NCBI GenBank assembly: GCA_964432715.1
Contig: CAYSOW010000032.1
Location: 1 to 21,423, forward strand
Source of the DNA: Phocaeicola_A sp964432715
Lineage (GTDB): Bacteria > Bacteroidota > Bacteroidia > Bacteroidales > Bacteroidaceae
Direction of reading: 5' to 3'
DNA length: 21,423 nt
Shown: positions 6,737 through 13,494 of the stretch, piece after piece
Layout: each line of letters opens with the position of its first letter
How positions within the stretch are numbered: the stretch's first letter is position 1
Notes under the pieces: generated by a model
Seen by the model: only the letters and a program-made list of their open reading frames with translations
Databases searched by the model: none
What the model was told of the DNA's origin: nothing
Translations under genes and position numbers: made by a program

Positions 6737-6808
6737 TCATTGGTCGTAACGACCGAATGTTGATGATATCATCGCGATAGCGACCAACACACTCATTACT
6801 CCTGTCAT
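6737..6808 (-). CDS. Candidate small hydrophobic peptide (23 residues)
   Basis: The frame ATG (6808) to TGA (6739-6737) would give a peptide with a hydrophobic core (VMSVLVAIAMISSTF) and a polar end (GRYDQ), long enough for a short membrane segment. An A-rich stretch (GGTAAAAAG) precedes the ATG, like many Bacteroidetes initiation regions, and a two-box promoter lies about 80 bp upstream on the same strand. Against coding: the region is short and unusually rich in inverted repeats, so it may instead be a structured RNA. I do not recognise the peptide. It is oriented toward the gap and the pectate lyase. Confidence 0.35.
   Translation of the reverse strand: MTGVMSVLVAIAMISSTFGRYDQ
6740..6787 (-). 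promoter_or_regulatory. Nested, competing inverted repeats in the minus-strand transcript
   Basis: TTGGTCG (6787-6781, minus strand) can pair with CGACCAA (6746-6740). The same 3' arm can instead close a local hairpin GGTCGT-T-ACGACC (6754-6742). Between the arms lie a perfect 12-bp palindrome GATGATATCATC (6762-6773) and a TCGC/GCGA stem (6782-6771). The two pairings of the 3' arm are mutually exclusive, as in attenuators or RNA switches. Confidence 0.4.
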
Positions 6809-6847
6809 AATCTTTTTACCTATTAACTAACACTTATCTTCAACCTT

Positions 6848-6861
6848 GTCTCTTTCGAGAC
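6848..6861 (-). promoter_or_regulatory. GAAA-capped hairpin in the 5' leader
   Basis: In the minus-strand transcript, GTCTC-GAAA-GAGAC forms a 5-bp stem closed by a GNRA tetraloop, about 20 nt after the predicted transcription start and 40 nt before the peptide's ATG. Confidence 0.45.
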
Positions 6862-6887
6862 TTTGAGTTTTTATCCTTTAACGACTG

Positions 6888-6919
6888 CAAAGGTACAGCC
6901 ACTTCGGGGTATCTTCCAA
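6888..6919 (-). promoter_or_regulatory. Minus-strand primary promoter driving the small structured transcript
   Basis: The -7 TACCTTTG (6895-6888) is a perfect match, and a TTG at 6919-6917 lies 21 bp upstream as a -33 element. It points away from leuS, toward the gap and the pectate lyase. It is the only two-box promoter in the window with no recognised large gene directly downstream. Confidence 0.6.
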
Positions 6920-7023
6920 CTCTTTTTCCGCTTTTTTGCATTTAAAATCGGAATTCTTGACTTATGTCAATTGTCGCGCGAAGAATTATAGGGAAAGTGG
7001 TACGTAAAATGGCTAACTTTCAC

Positions 7024-7031
7024 TATCTTTG
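7024..7031 (+). promoter_or_regulatory. -7 box (TATCTTTG) for leuS
   Basis: A perfect TAnnTTTG lies 61 bp upstream of the leuS ATG; no good -33 element is visible. It is divergent from the minus-strand promoter at 6888-6919. It excludes longer leuS starts that begin upstream of it. Confidence 0.6.
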
Positions 7032-7092
7032 CATGCTAAAAATAAGAAATAATAATAAACAAGATATCATCAATCCTATAAATCTGTATTGT

Positions 7093-9954
7093 ATGGAATA
7101 TAATTTCAGAGAGATCGAAAAGAAATGGCGTCAGCGCTGGGTGGAGAATCAAACCTATCGTGTGACGGAGGATGACTCGAAAAAGAAATTCTATGTATTA
7201 AATATGTTCCCCTACCCTTCGGGAGCAGGCTTGCATGTGGGTCACCCGCTGGGCTACATCGCTTCGGATATCTATGCGCGCTTCAAACGCTTGCAGGGTT
7301 TCAACGTGCTCAACCCGATGGGTTACGACTCGTACGGCTTGCCGGCTGAGCAGTATGCCATTCAGACGGGTCAGCACCCGGCCATCACTACGGTGAACAA
7401 CATCAACCGTTATCGTGAGCAGCTGGATAAGATTGGCTTCTCGTTCGACTGGAGTCGCGAGATTCGCACCTGCGATCCTTCTTACTACCACTGGACTCAG
7501 TGGGCTTTCCAAAAGATGTTCAATAGCTTCTATTGCAACAAGTGTGGCTCGGCTCAGCCCATCGAGAAGTTGATTGCGCGCTTTGCCGAGCAGGGCACTG
7601 AGGGCTTGGATGTGGCTTGCAGCGAGGAACTCTCGTTCACGGCTGCCGAGTGGAATGCCATGAGCGAGGAGCAGCAGCAGGCTACCTTGATGAACTATCG
7701 TATTGCTTACTTGGGTGAGACGATGGTGAACTGGTGCCCGCAGTTGGGTACGGTGTTGGCCAACGATGAGGTGGTCGACGGTGTTTCTGAGCGTGGTGGT
7801 TATCCGGTGGTGCAGAAGAAGATGCGCCAGTGGTGCTTGCGTGTGTCGGCTTACGCACAGCGTTTGCTCGACGGCTTGGAGACCATCGACTGGACCGACT
7901 CTCTGAAGGAGACGCAGCGTAACTGGATTGGCCGTTCCGAGGGTACGGAGGTGCAGTTTAAGATTAAAAAGGACGAGACGCGTGATGCAGCCAATGCAGA
8001 GGAGCTGGAGTTTACCATCTTTACGACGCGTGCCGATACCATGTTTGGTGTCACCTTCATGGTGTTGGCGCCCGAGAGCGAGTTGGTGGCTCAGGTCACT
8101 ACTCCGGCGCAGCAGGCTGAGGTGGATGCTTATCTGGAGGCTACGAAGAAGCGTACGGAGCGTGAGCGTATCTCCGACCGTCGTGTGTCGGGTGTCTTCA
8201 CCGGTGCGTATGCCATCAACCCGATGACGGGCGAAGAGGTGCCTGTATGGGTGAGCGACTATGTATTGGCGGGTTACGGTACCGGTGCCATCATGGCGGT
8301 GCCTGCGCACGATAGTCGTGACTATGCCTTCGCTAAACATTTCGGCTTGGAGATTCGTCCGTTGATTGAGGGTTGCGATGTCTCTGAGGAGAGCTTTGAT
8401 GCCAAAGAGGGTATCGTTTGCAACTCGCCGAAGGCAGGAGCTACCCCTTACAGTGATTTGAACTTGAACGGCTTGACGGTGAAAGAGGCCATCGCCGCTA
8501 CAAAGAAATATGTGAAAGAGCATGCACTCGGTCGCGTGAAGGTGAACTTCCGCTTGCGTGATGCCATCTTCTCTCGTCAGCGCTACTGGGGCGAGCCGTT
8601 CCCGGTTTATTATAAGAACAACATGCCTTACATGCTCCCCGAGTCGGCACTTCCTTTGGAGTTGCCGGAGGTCGACAAGTTCTTGCCGACAGAGACGGGC
8701 GAGCCGCCGTTGGGTCACGCCACGCGTTGGGCTTGGGATACGGTGAACCAGTGTGTGGTTGAGAACACCAAGATCGACCAGCAGACGGTCTTCCCGATTG
8801 AGTTGAACACCATGCCGGGCTTTGCCGGTTCTTCGGCTTACTATCTGCGCTATATGGATCCGCACAACGCGGAGGCGCTGGTTTCTGAGAAGGCCGACCA
8901 CTACTGGCAGAATGTCGACCTCTACGTGGGTGGTACCGAGCACGCTACGGGTCACTTGATTTACTCTCGTTTCTGGAATAAGTTCCTCTTCGACCTGGGT
9001 GTCAGCGTGAAGGAAGAGCCGTTCCAGAAGTTGGTCAACCAGGGTATGATTCAGGGCCGAAGCAACTTCGTGTATCGTATCAAGGATACCAACACGTTTG
9101 TTTCGCTCAACTTGAAAGATCAGTATGACGTCACTCCGCTCCACGTGGATGTGAACATTGTTTCCAACGATCAGCTGGATGTAGAGGCGTTCAAGCAATG
9201 GCGCCCCGAGTTCCACACCGCCGAGTTCATCTTGGAGGATGGTAAATACATCTGCGGATGGGCCGTTGAGAAGATGAGTAAATCCATGTACAACGTGGTG
9301 AATCCGGATATGATTGTTGAGAAATACGGTGCCGATACGCTCCGTATGTACGAGATGTTCCTCGGTCCGGTGGAGCAGTCGAAACCCTGGGATACCAACG
9401 GTATCGACGGTGTACACCGCTTCCTGAAGAAGTTGTGGAGCCTCTTCTACAACCGTGCCGGTGAGTTCCTCCCGCAGGAGGGTGAGGCTTCGAAAGAGGA
9501 GTTGAAGAGCATCCATAAGTTGATTAAGAAGGTGACGGAGGATATCGAGCACTTCTCCTACAACACTTCCATCAGTGCCTTTATGATTTGCGTGAACGAG
9601 TTGATGCAGCTCAAGTGCAACAACAAGTCGGTGTTGTCCGATCTGATTGTACTGCTCACTCCGTTCGCTCCGCACCTCAGCGAGGAGTTGTGGGAGCAGC
9701 TGGGTCACACCACTTCGGTGTGTGACGCACAGTGGCCGCTCTTCAACGAGGAGTATCTGAAGGAGGACACGGTGAAGTACACCATCTCATTCAACGGTAA
9801 GGCGCGCTTTACGCTCGACTTCCCTGCCGAGGCGGACAATGCCACCATCGAGCAGGCGGTGATGAGCAACGAGCAGTCGCAGAAATACATCGACGGTAAG
9901 ACCCCGAAGAAGGTGATTATCGTTCCGAAGAAGATTGTCAACGTGGTGCTTTAA
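7093..9954 (+). CDS. leuS: Leucyl-tRNA synthetase
   Basis: The 953-residue class I synthetase charges tRNA-Leu. HIGH appears as HVGH at 48-51 (PYPSGAGLHVGHPLGY) and KMSKS is exact at 727-731. The CP1 editing domain that hydrolyses mischarged tRNA is present, with its Thr-rich TTRADT (311-316) and AVPAHDSRD (conserved Asp407). The insertion before KMSKS (GMIQGRSNFVYRIKDTN and onward) is, from memory, typical of Bacteroidetes LeuRS, as is the slightly long total length. The frame is open from 6964, but the promoter box at 7024-7031 lies inside that extension and MEYNFREIEKKW is the usual LeuRS N-terminus, so 7093 is chosen. It is the first gene of a probable leuS-yitT-rdgB unit. A tRNA-Leu gene is in the same window but in a separate unit. 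Confidence 0.97.
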   Translation: MEYNFREIEKKWRQRWVENQTYRVTEDDSKKKFYVLNMFPYPSGAGLHVGHPLGYIASDIYARFKRLQGFNVLNPMGYDSYGLPAEQYAIQTGQHPAITTVNNINRYREQLDKIGFSFDWSREIRTCDPSYYHWTQWAFQKMFNSFYCNKCGSAQPIEKLIARFAEQGTEGLDVACSEELSFTAAEWNAMSEEQQQATLMNYRIAYLGETMVNWCPQLGTVLANDEVVDGVSERGGYPVVQKKMRQWCLRVSAYAQRLLDGLETIDWTDSLKETQRNWIGRSEGTEVQFKIKKDETRDAANAEELEFTIFTTRADTMFGVTFMVLAPESELVAQVTTPAQQAEVDAYLEATKKRTERERISDRRVSGVFTGAYAINPMTGEEVPVWVSDYVLAGYGTGAIMAVPAHDSRDYAFAKHFGLEIRPLIEGCDVSEESFDAKEGIVCNSPKAGATPYSDLNLNGLTVKEAIAATKKYVKEHALGRVKVNFRLRDAIFSRQRYWGEPFPVYYKNNMPYMLPESALPLELPEVDKFLPTETGEPPLGHATRWAWDTVNQCVVENTKIDQQTVFPIELNTMPGFAGSSAYYLRYMDPHNAEALVSEKADHYWQNVDLYVGGTEHATGHLIYSRFWNKFLFDLGVSVKEEPFQKLVNQGMIQGRSNFVYRIKDTNTFVSLNLKDQYDVTPLHVDVNIVSNDQLDVEAFKQWRPEFHTAEFILEDGKYICGWAVEKMSKSMYNVVNPDMIVEKYGADTLRMYEMFLGPVEQSKPWDTNGIDGVHRFLKKLWSLFYNRAGEFLPQEGEASKEELKSIHKLIKKVTEDIEHFSYNTSISAFMICVNELMQLKCNNKSVLSDLIVLLTPFAPHLSEELWEQLGHTTSVCDAQWPLFNEEYLKEDTVKYTISFNGKARFTLDFPAEADNATIEQAVMSNEQSQKYIDGKTPKKVIIVPKKIVNVVL

Positions 9955-9966
9955 CTAAGCACCACG
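9942..9966 (+). promoter_or_regulatory. Stem-loop presenting the leuS stop codon
   Basis: A perfect 10-bp stem (9942-9951 with 9957-9966) holds the loop TAACT (9952-9956), whose first three bases are the leuS stop codon. No U run follows, so it is not an intrinsic terminator. It may modulate readthrough, mRNA ends or ribosome release before yitT. Confidence 0.6.
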
Positions 9967-9973
9967 CCTTCAT

Positions 9974-10003
9974 CAACCAAACACAACCAAACACAACCAA
10001 ACA
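9974..10003 (+). repeat. Three perfect 10-bp A/C repeats in the yitT leader
   Basis: CAACCAAACA occurs three times in tandem (9974-9983, 9984-9993, 9994-10003) and ends 8 nt before the yitT ATG. From 9967 to 10007 the + strand contains no G at all, so the RNA should be unstructured. This fits a standby ribosome-binding stretch or a Rho-binding (rut-like) region. Confidence 0.9.
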
Positions 10004-10011
10004 AACCGATT

Positions 10012-10905
10012 ATGACTACTCATCTTACAAAAGTGCTGCGGGAGTGTAAGGACTACGTAGGTATCACCCTGGGCTTGGTCGTCTACGCCCTGGGATGGAC
10101 CTGCTTCTTGCTCCCCTACCAGATTACCACCGGTGGCGTCACCGGTGTGTCGGCCATTATTTTTTATGCCACAGGCATAGAGATACAGGTTTCTTTCTTT
10201 GTCATCAACTTCTGCTTCTTGTTGGTGGCGTTGAAGGTGTTGGGCTTTAAGTTTTGCATCAAGACGATTTACGCCATCTTTATGCTCACCTTTTTGCTCT
10301 GGGCTTTTCAGGAGATGATGAAGGATGATACGGGAAAACTGGTGCAGATTCTCGGTGAGAATCAGGACTTCATGGGGTGTGTCATCGGGGCGGCGATGTG
10401 TGGCATCGGACTGGCGCTGGCGTTCCTGAACAACGGTAGTACGGGCGGTACGGACATCATTGCGGCCATCGTGAATAAGTATCGCGATGTCACTTTCGGC
10501 CGGATGATTATGTACCTGGATATCATCATCATCTCTTCCTGCTATTTCGTGTTCCACGACTGGCGGAAGGTGGTGTTTGGCTTCAGTACGCTGATCATCA
10601 TGAGCTTTGTGCTCGACTATATGGTCAACAGTGCCCGACAGTCGGTGCAGTTCTTCATCTTCTCTAAGAAGTATGAGGAGATAGCGGAGGCTATTAATAA
10701 GGAGGTCGACCGTGGTGTCACCATCCTCGACGGTATGGGCTGGTACAGCAAGCAGCCGGTGAAGGTGGTGGTGATTATGGCCCGACGCACGCAGAGCACC
10801 TCCATCTTCCGTTTGGTGAAGGACATTGATCCGCATGCTTTCATCTCGCAGAGCAACGTGGTGGGTGTCTATGGAGAGGGTTTCGACCGCATTAAAGTGA
10901 AATAA
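10012..10905 (+). CDS. YitT family membrane protein (DUF2179 C-terminal domain)
   Basis: This 297-residue inner-membrane protein has about five to six hydrophobic segments (roughly residues 16-38, 58-78, 82-100, 120-140, 165-185 and 190-208). A soluble C-terminal domain follows (about 215-297, with VTILDGMGWYSKQPVKVVVIMAR and the ending GVYGEGFDRIK), the DUF2179 signature. The glycine-rich ITTGGVTGVS and NNGSTGGTDI segments are hallmarks of the YitT family. Transported substrate or function is not established for the family. It follows leuS by 57 nt with no promoter box between them, and no Shine-Dalgarno sequence is visible in the A/C leader. It ends in tandem in-frame stops (TAA TAG), 16 nt before the next gene. 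Confidence 0.9.
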   Translation: MTTHLTKVLRECKDYVGITLGLVVYALGWTCFLLPYQITTGGVTGVSAIIFYATGIEIQVSFFVINFCFLLVALKVLGFKFCIKTIYAIFMLTFLLWAFQEMMKDDTGKLVQILGENQDFMGCVIGAAMCGIGLALAFLNNGSTGGTDIIAAIVNKYRDVTFGRMIMYLDIIIISSCYFVFHDWRKVVFGFSTLIIMSFVLDYMVNSARQSVQFFIFSKKYEEIAEAINKEVDRGVTILDGMGWYSKQPVKVVVIMARRTQSTSIFRLVKDIDPHAFISQSNVVGVYGEGFDRIKVK

Positions 10906-10921
10906 TAGAACGTAGATTTCG

Positions 10922-11509
10922 ATGAAAAGAAAGTTGGTGATTGCCACAAACAATGCCCATAAGTTGCAGGAGATTGCTGCCATCCTGGGCGATGAGATAG
11001 AGTTGCTGAGTCTGAAGGATATCCGTTGCTTCGACGAGATTCCCGAGACGGCGGAGACGCTGGAGGGGAATGCGTTGATGAAGGCGCGCTACATCCGCGA
11101 CCGCTTCGGCATGGATTGTTTTGCCGATGACACGGGCTTGGAGGTGGAGGCGCTCCACGGGGCTCCGGGCGTCTATTCGGCGCGTTATGCCGGCGGCGAG
11201 GGGCATGATTCGGAGGCGAACATGCAGAAGTTGCTGAAGGAGTTGCAGGGCGAGACGAATCGTGCCGCACGTTTCCGTACGGTGATTGCACTCTTGATGG
11301 ACGGTGAGGAGCATCTCTTCGAGGGAATTGTGAATGGCTCTATCATTGAGGAGAAGCGTGGTGCTGCCGGCTTCGGCTACGATCCGCTCTTTGTCCCCAC
11401 CGGCTATGACGCCACCTTTGCCGAGCTGGGCGAGGAGGTGAAGAACCAAATCAGTCACCGCGCCCGCGCCGTGCAGCAGTTGGTCGATTTTCTGCGGAAG
11501 GTGCGTTAA
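10922..11509 (+). CDS. rdgB: XTP/dITP pyrophosphatase (RdgB/HAM1 family)
   Basis: The 195-residue cytoplasmic enzyme hydrolyses non-canonical purine NTPs (XTP, ITP, dITP) to monophosphates and pyrophosphate, keeping them out of DNA and RNA. Family motifs are clear: the N-terminal substrate loop ATNNAHKLQE (8-17), the catalytic and metal-binding FADDTGLEV (67-75, Asp69 and Asp70), GFGYDPLF, and SHRARA near the C-terminus. Length is normal. It starts 16 nt after the YitT gene's stop, so it is probably co-transcribed with leuS and yitT. It converges with the CDF gene, the stops being 35 bp apart. Confidence 0.95.
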   Translation: MKRKLVIATNNAHKLQEIAAILGDEIELLSLKDIRCFDEIPETAETLEGNALMKARYIRDRFGMDCFADDTGLEVEALHGAPGVYSARYAGGEGHDSEANMQKLLKELQGETNRAARFRTVIALLMDGEEHLFEGIVNGSIIEEKRGAAGFGYDPLFVPTGYDATFAELGEEVKNQISHRARAVQQLVDFLRKVR

Positions 11510-11540
11510 GGCACTACCTGCAAGCAGCGATATACAATCT

Positions 11541-11555
11541 CCACTTATTTAGTGG
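11541..11555. promoter_or_regulatory. Small hairpin at the 3' end of the CDF gene
   Basis: CCACT (11541-11545) and AGTGG (11551-11555) pair around a 5-nt loop. The CDF stop codon (11545-11547, minus strand) overlaps the stem base and loop. There is no U run on either strand. It is a possible weak 3'-end structure between the convergent rdgB and CDF genes, where no intrinsic terminator is present. Confidence 0.3.
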
Positions 11556-12450
11556 GCTCAACATGCACACCGACATGGCATCTCTCTCCGAAAACAGCCT
11601 TCAACTTCTGTTCCACGAGTGTCGCCTTGTCGTGCGCCATGTAGAGCGACATATTGCCATCCATGCGGATATGCATCTCGATGGCCACACTGCCACCGAT
11701 GCGACGTGTGCGCAGATGATGCACATTACTTACCCCGTCCACTGTCAGGACAATCCGCTCTATCTCCTCCTCCATAGCGTCGGGGAGCGACTTCTCCAAC
11801 AGCTCATCCAGCGAAGGGATGGTGAGGCGCCACGCAATGCGAATGATGAACAGACTCACCACAAATGCCGCAATCGGGTCGAGCACCGTCCACTTGTCGC
11901 CCAATAAGAGCGCACCGCCGATACCTATCATGGTACCGATGGAGGAAAAAGCATCGCTGCGATGGTGCCAGGCGTTGGCCTCCATCACCGGCGATTTGCA
12001 GCGACGTGCCATGTAGACCGTATATTGATACATGATTTCCTTCAGCACAATGGATACGATGGCCGCCATGAGCGCCCACATGCCCGGTCGCCGGAGGGTT
12101 CCCCCCTGCACCACATACCAAATGTCGAACGAGGCATTCCAAAGCAATCCAAAGCCCACCACAAACAGCGCAATGCCGATGAGTACGGTGGCCAGTGTTT
12201 CAAACTTGCCATGTCCATAGTCGTGGCTCTTGTCGATGGGTTTGGAGGAGATATGTACGAAGCACATCACCACCAAGTCGGTCAGGAAGTCGGACGTGGA
12301 GTGCACAGCATCGGCAATCATGGCCGCACTATGTCCCGCCACACCGGCCCAAAACTTCAGCACCACCAGCACGAGGTTGGTCAGGCTCCCCAGCAAGGTG
12401 GTACGATAGATGGTGCGTGCACGCTGTTTATCTGTTAGTTCATGATTCAT
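11545..12450 (-). CDS. Cation diffusion facilitator family transporter
   Basis: The 301-residue inner-membrane protein is a likely proton-coupled exporter of divalent metal. It has the CDF transmembrane domain and a cytoplasmic C-terminal domain (about 212-301, with HHLRTRRIGGSVAIEMHI). The transport-site residues are visible as two HxxxD pairs, H50/D54 (HSTSD, TM2) and H162/D166 (HHRSD, TM5). That arrangement is typical of zinc-type CDF proteins, so Zn2+ is the best guess but not proven. The DYGHGKFE loop between TM2 and TM3 is a family signature. It has its own promoter, divergent from the licD promoter, and a very short leader containing two small hairpins. Confidence 0.93.
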   Translation of the reverse strand: MNHELTDKQRARTIYRTTLLGSLTNLVLVVLKFWAGVAGHSAAMIADAVHSTSDFLTDLVVMCFVHISSKPIDKSHDYGHGKFETLATVLIGIALFVVGFGLLWNASFDIWYVVQGGTLRRPGMWALMAAIVSIVLKEIMYQYTVYMARRCKSPVMEANAWHHRSDAFSSIGTMIGIGGALLLGDKWTVLDPIAAFVVSLFIIRIAWRLTIPSLDELLEKSLPDAMEEEIERIVLTVDGVSNVHHLRTRRIGGSVAIEMHIRMDGNMSLYMAHDKATLVEQKLKAVFGERCHVGVHVEPTK

Positions 12451-12454
12451 AGAT

Positions 12455-12479
12455 AGTTTGTCTAAACTCCCGTAAGGGA
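12455..12479 (-). promoter_or_regulatory. Two adjacent small hairpins in the CDF mRNA leader
   Basis: Just upstream of the CDF ATG, AGTTT/AAACT (12455-12459/12464-12468) and TCCC/GGGA (12468-12471/12476-12479) form two 4-5 bp stems with 4-nt loops. They share base 12468. They occupy almost the whole predicted leader, where the ribosome must bind. Confidence 0.35.
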
Positions 12480-12488
12480 AATAATTCT

Positions 12489-12496
12489 CAAAGATA
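12489..12496 (-). promoter_or_regulatory. -7 box (TATCTTTG) for the CDF gene
   Basis: A perfect minus-strand TAnnTTTG lies 38 bp upstream of the CDF ATG; no clear -33 element is present. Confidence 0.55.
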
Positions 12497-12570
12497 GCAT
12501 GTTTGATTGATACTCACGGCATTTCTTCCTATTATTATCGAAAATTAATATGCTTTACACCTCCCTTTAT

Positions 12571-12601
12571 TTTGTCTTTCAACATATTTCCCCTACATTT
12601 G
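12571..12601 (+). promoter_or_regulatory. Primary-sigma promoter of the licD-glycosyltransferase unit
   Basis: The -33 TTTG (12571-12574) and -7 TACATTTG (12594-12601) are separated by 19 bp. The start codon is 22 bp downstream of the -7 box. Confidence 0.78.
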
Positions 12602-12623
12602 TCGTAGTAAAAAGAGGATTTCT

Positions 12624-13475
12624 ATGAAGAAAGAGTACACCGACGAAGAGCTGCAACAGTTGCATACCACGCTCTATGAGATTCTGGCGGAGATTGTTCG
12701 TGTCTGCGAGAAACATGAGATTCCCTACTTCATTCAGGGGGGAACGGCCATCGGTGCCTTCTTTTATGAGGCGATGATTCCCTGGGATGATGATATTGAC
12801 GTGGGACTGACCCGCGAGCATTATGAGCGCTTCTTGCAGGTGGCTCCGGCGGAGCTGGGAAGCGACTATTTCTTGCAGTGGCCGGGCTCGGATGCTCATT
12901 CGCCGTTCTACTTCGCCAAGGTGCGCAAACAGCATACGCGCTTTGTGGAGGAGGACTTTCAACACTTGGCGATGCATCAGGGCATCTATGTGGATGTCTT
13001 TCCGTACGACAAGGTGCCGGATGCGCCTTGGCTGCAGAAGTTGCAGCGCGTGACGGTGAATTTCTGGAACTGCTGCTTCATGGGGAAATCCATCTGGATG
13101 TGGAAACATGCCGGGAAGTGCGAGATTGCGCACCCCACCAACCGCGGCTGGCTGCCTTGCCTGATGAACCGACTGGTGGATCTGCTCTTCTCCAGAAAAC
13201 AGATCTACCGGATGCTTCGCTTTACGCAGGCTTGCTTCAACCGGGGAAACTACACCTATTATAATATGGTGACGATGCCGAGAGACCATATCGCGGTGGA
13301 GAGCATCGAACATCCGCAGGCAGTGCGGTTCGGTCCGCTGACCGTTGCCGCGCCCTCCCAGCTGGAGCGCTACCTGCGCAACCATTACCCCAACCTCCGC
13401 AAGGAGATTCCCAAGGAGGAGCAGGTGAACCACCGACCGATTATCCTGGAGTTTGAGACAGCTCCGCAAGCATAA
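12624..13475 (+). CDS. LicD family protein (nucleotidyltransferase fold, glycan phospho-substituent transfer)
   Basis: The 283-residue protein shows LicD family signatures: the GGTAIGAF loop (39-46) of the nucleotidyltransferase fold and WDDDIDVG (54-61), with metal-binding acidic residues D55-D57 and D59. LicD proteins transfer phosphocholine or similar phospho-groups onto cell-surface sugars; the actual donor here is unknown. No signal peptide or membrane segment is obvious, so it probably acts at the cytoplasmic face. It is the first gene after a two-box promoter, with an AAAGAGGA stretch ahead of the ATG. A glycosyltransferase-like gene begins 19 nt after its stop, so the pair probably acts on the same glycan. 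Confidence 0.88.
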   Translation: MKKEYTDEELQQLHTTLYEILAEIVRVCEKHEIPYFIQGGTAIGAFFYEAMIPWDDDIDVGLTREHYERFLQVAPAELGSDYFLQWPGSDAHSPFYFAKVRKQHTRFVEEDFQHLAMHQGIYVDVFPYDKVPDAPWLQKLQRVTVNFWNCCFMGKSIWMWKHAGKCEIAHPTNRGWLPCLMNRLVDLLFSRKQIYRMLRFTQACFNRGNYTYYNMVTMPRDHIAVESIEHPQAVRFGPLTVAAPSQLERYLRNHYPNLRKEIPKEEQVNHRPIILEFETAPQA

Positions 13476-13494
13476 ACCTTCATTCCCTCAGCGT

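Noticed and set aside
6964..7092. 43-codon N-terminal extension of LeuRS
   Set aside because: The promoter box at 7024-7031 lies inside it, and the family N-terminus starts at MEYNFREIEKKW.
7198..9708. 836-codon open frame on the minus strand across leuS, and similar long antisense frames across metG (16501-18408 +), the flippase (14547-16310 +) and yifB (18567-19715 +)
   Set aside because: They lie opposite clear housekeeping or membrane proteins and have no recognisable domains or promoters. Their composition is the His/Arg/Leu/Val-rich pattern produced by the reverse complement of biased codons.
9974..10003. CRISPR-like array
   Set aside because: The 10-bp units are contiguous, with no spacers, and no cas genes are nearby.
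13453..13494. TTG start giving 14 extra residues on the glycosyltransferase
   Set aside because: It would overlap licD by 23 bp. An ATG at 13495 gives the normal GT-A N-terminus with a sensible 19-nt spacing.
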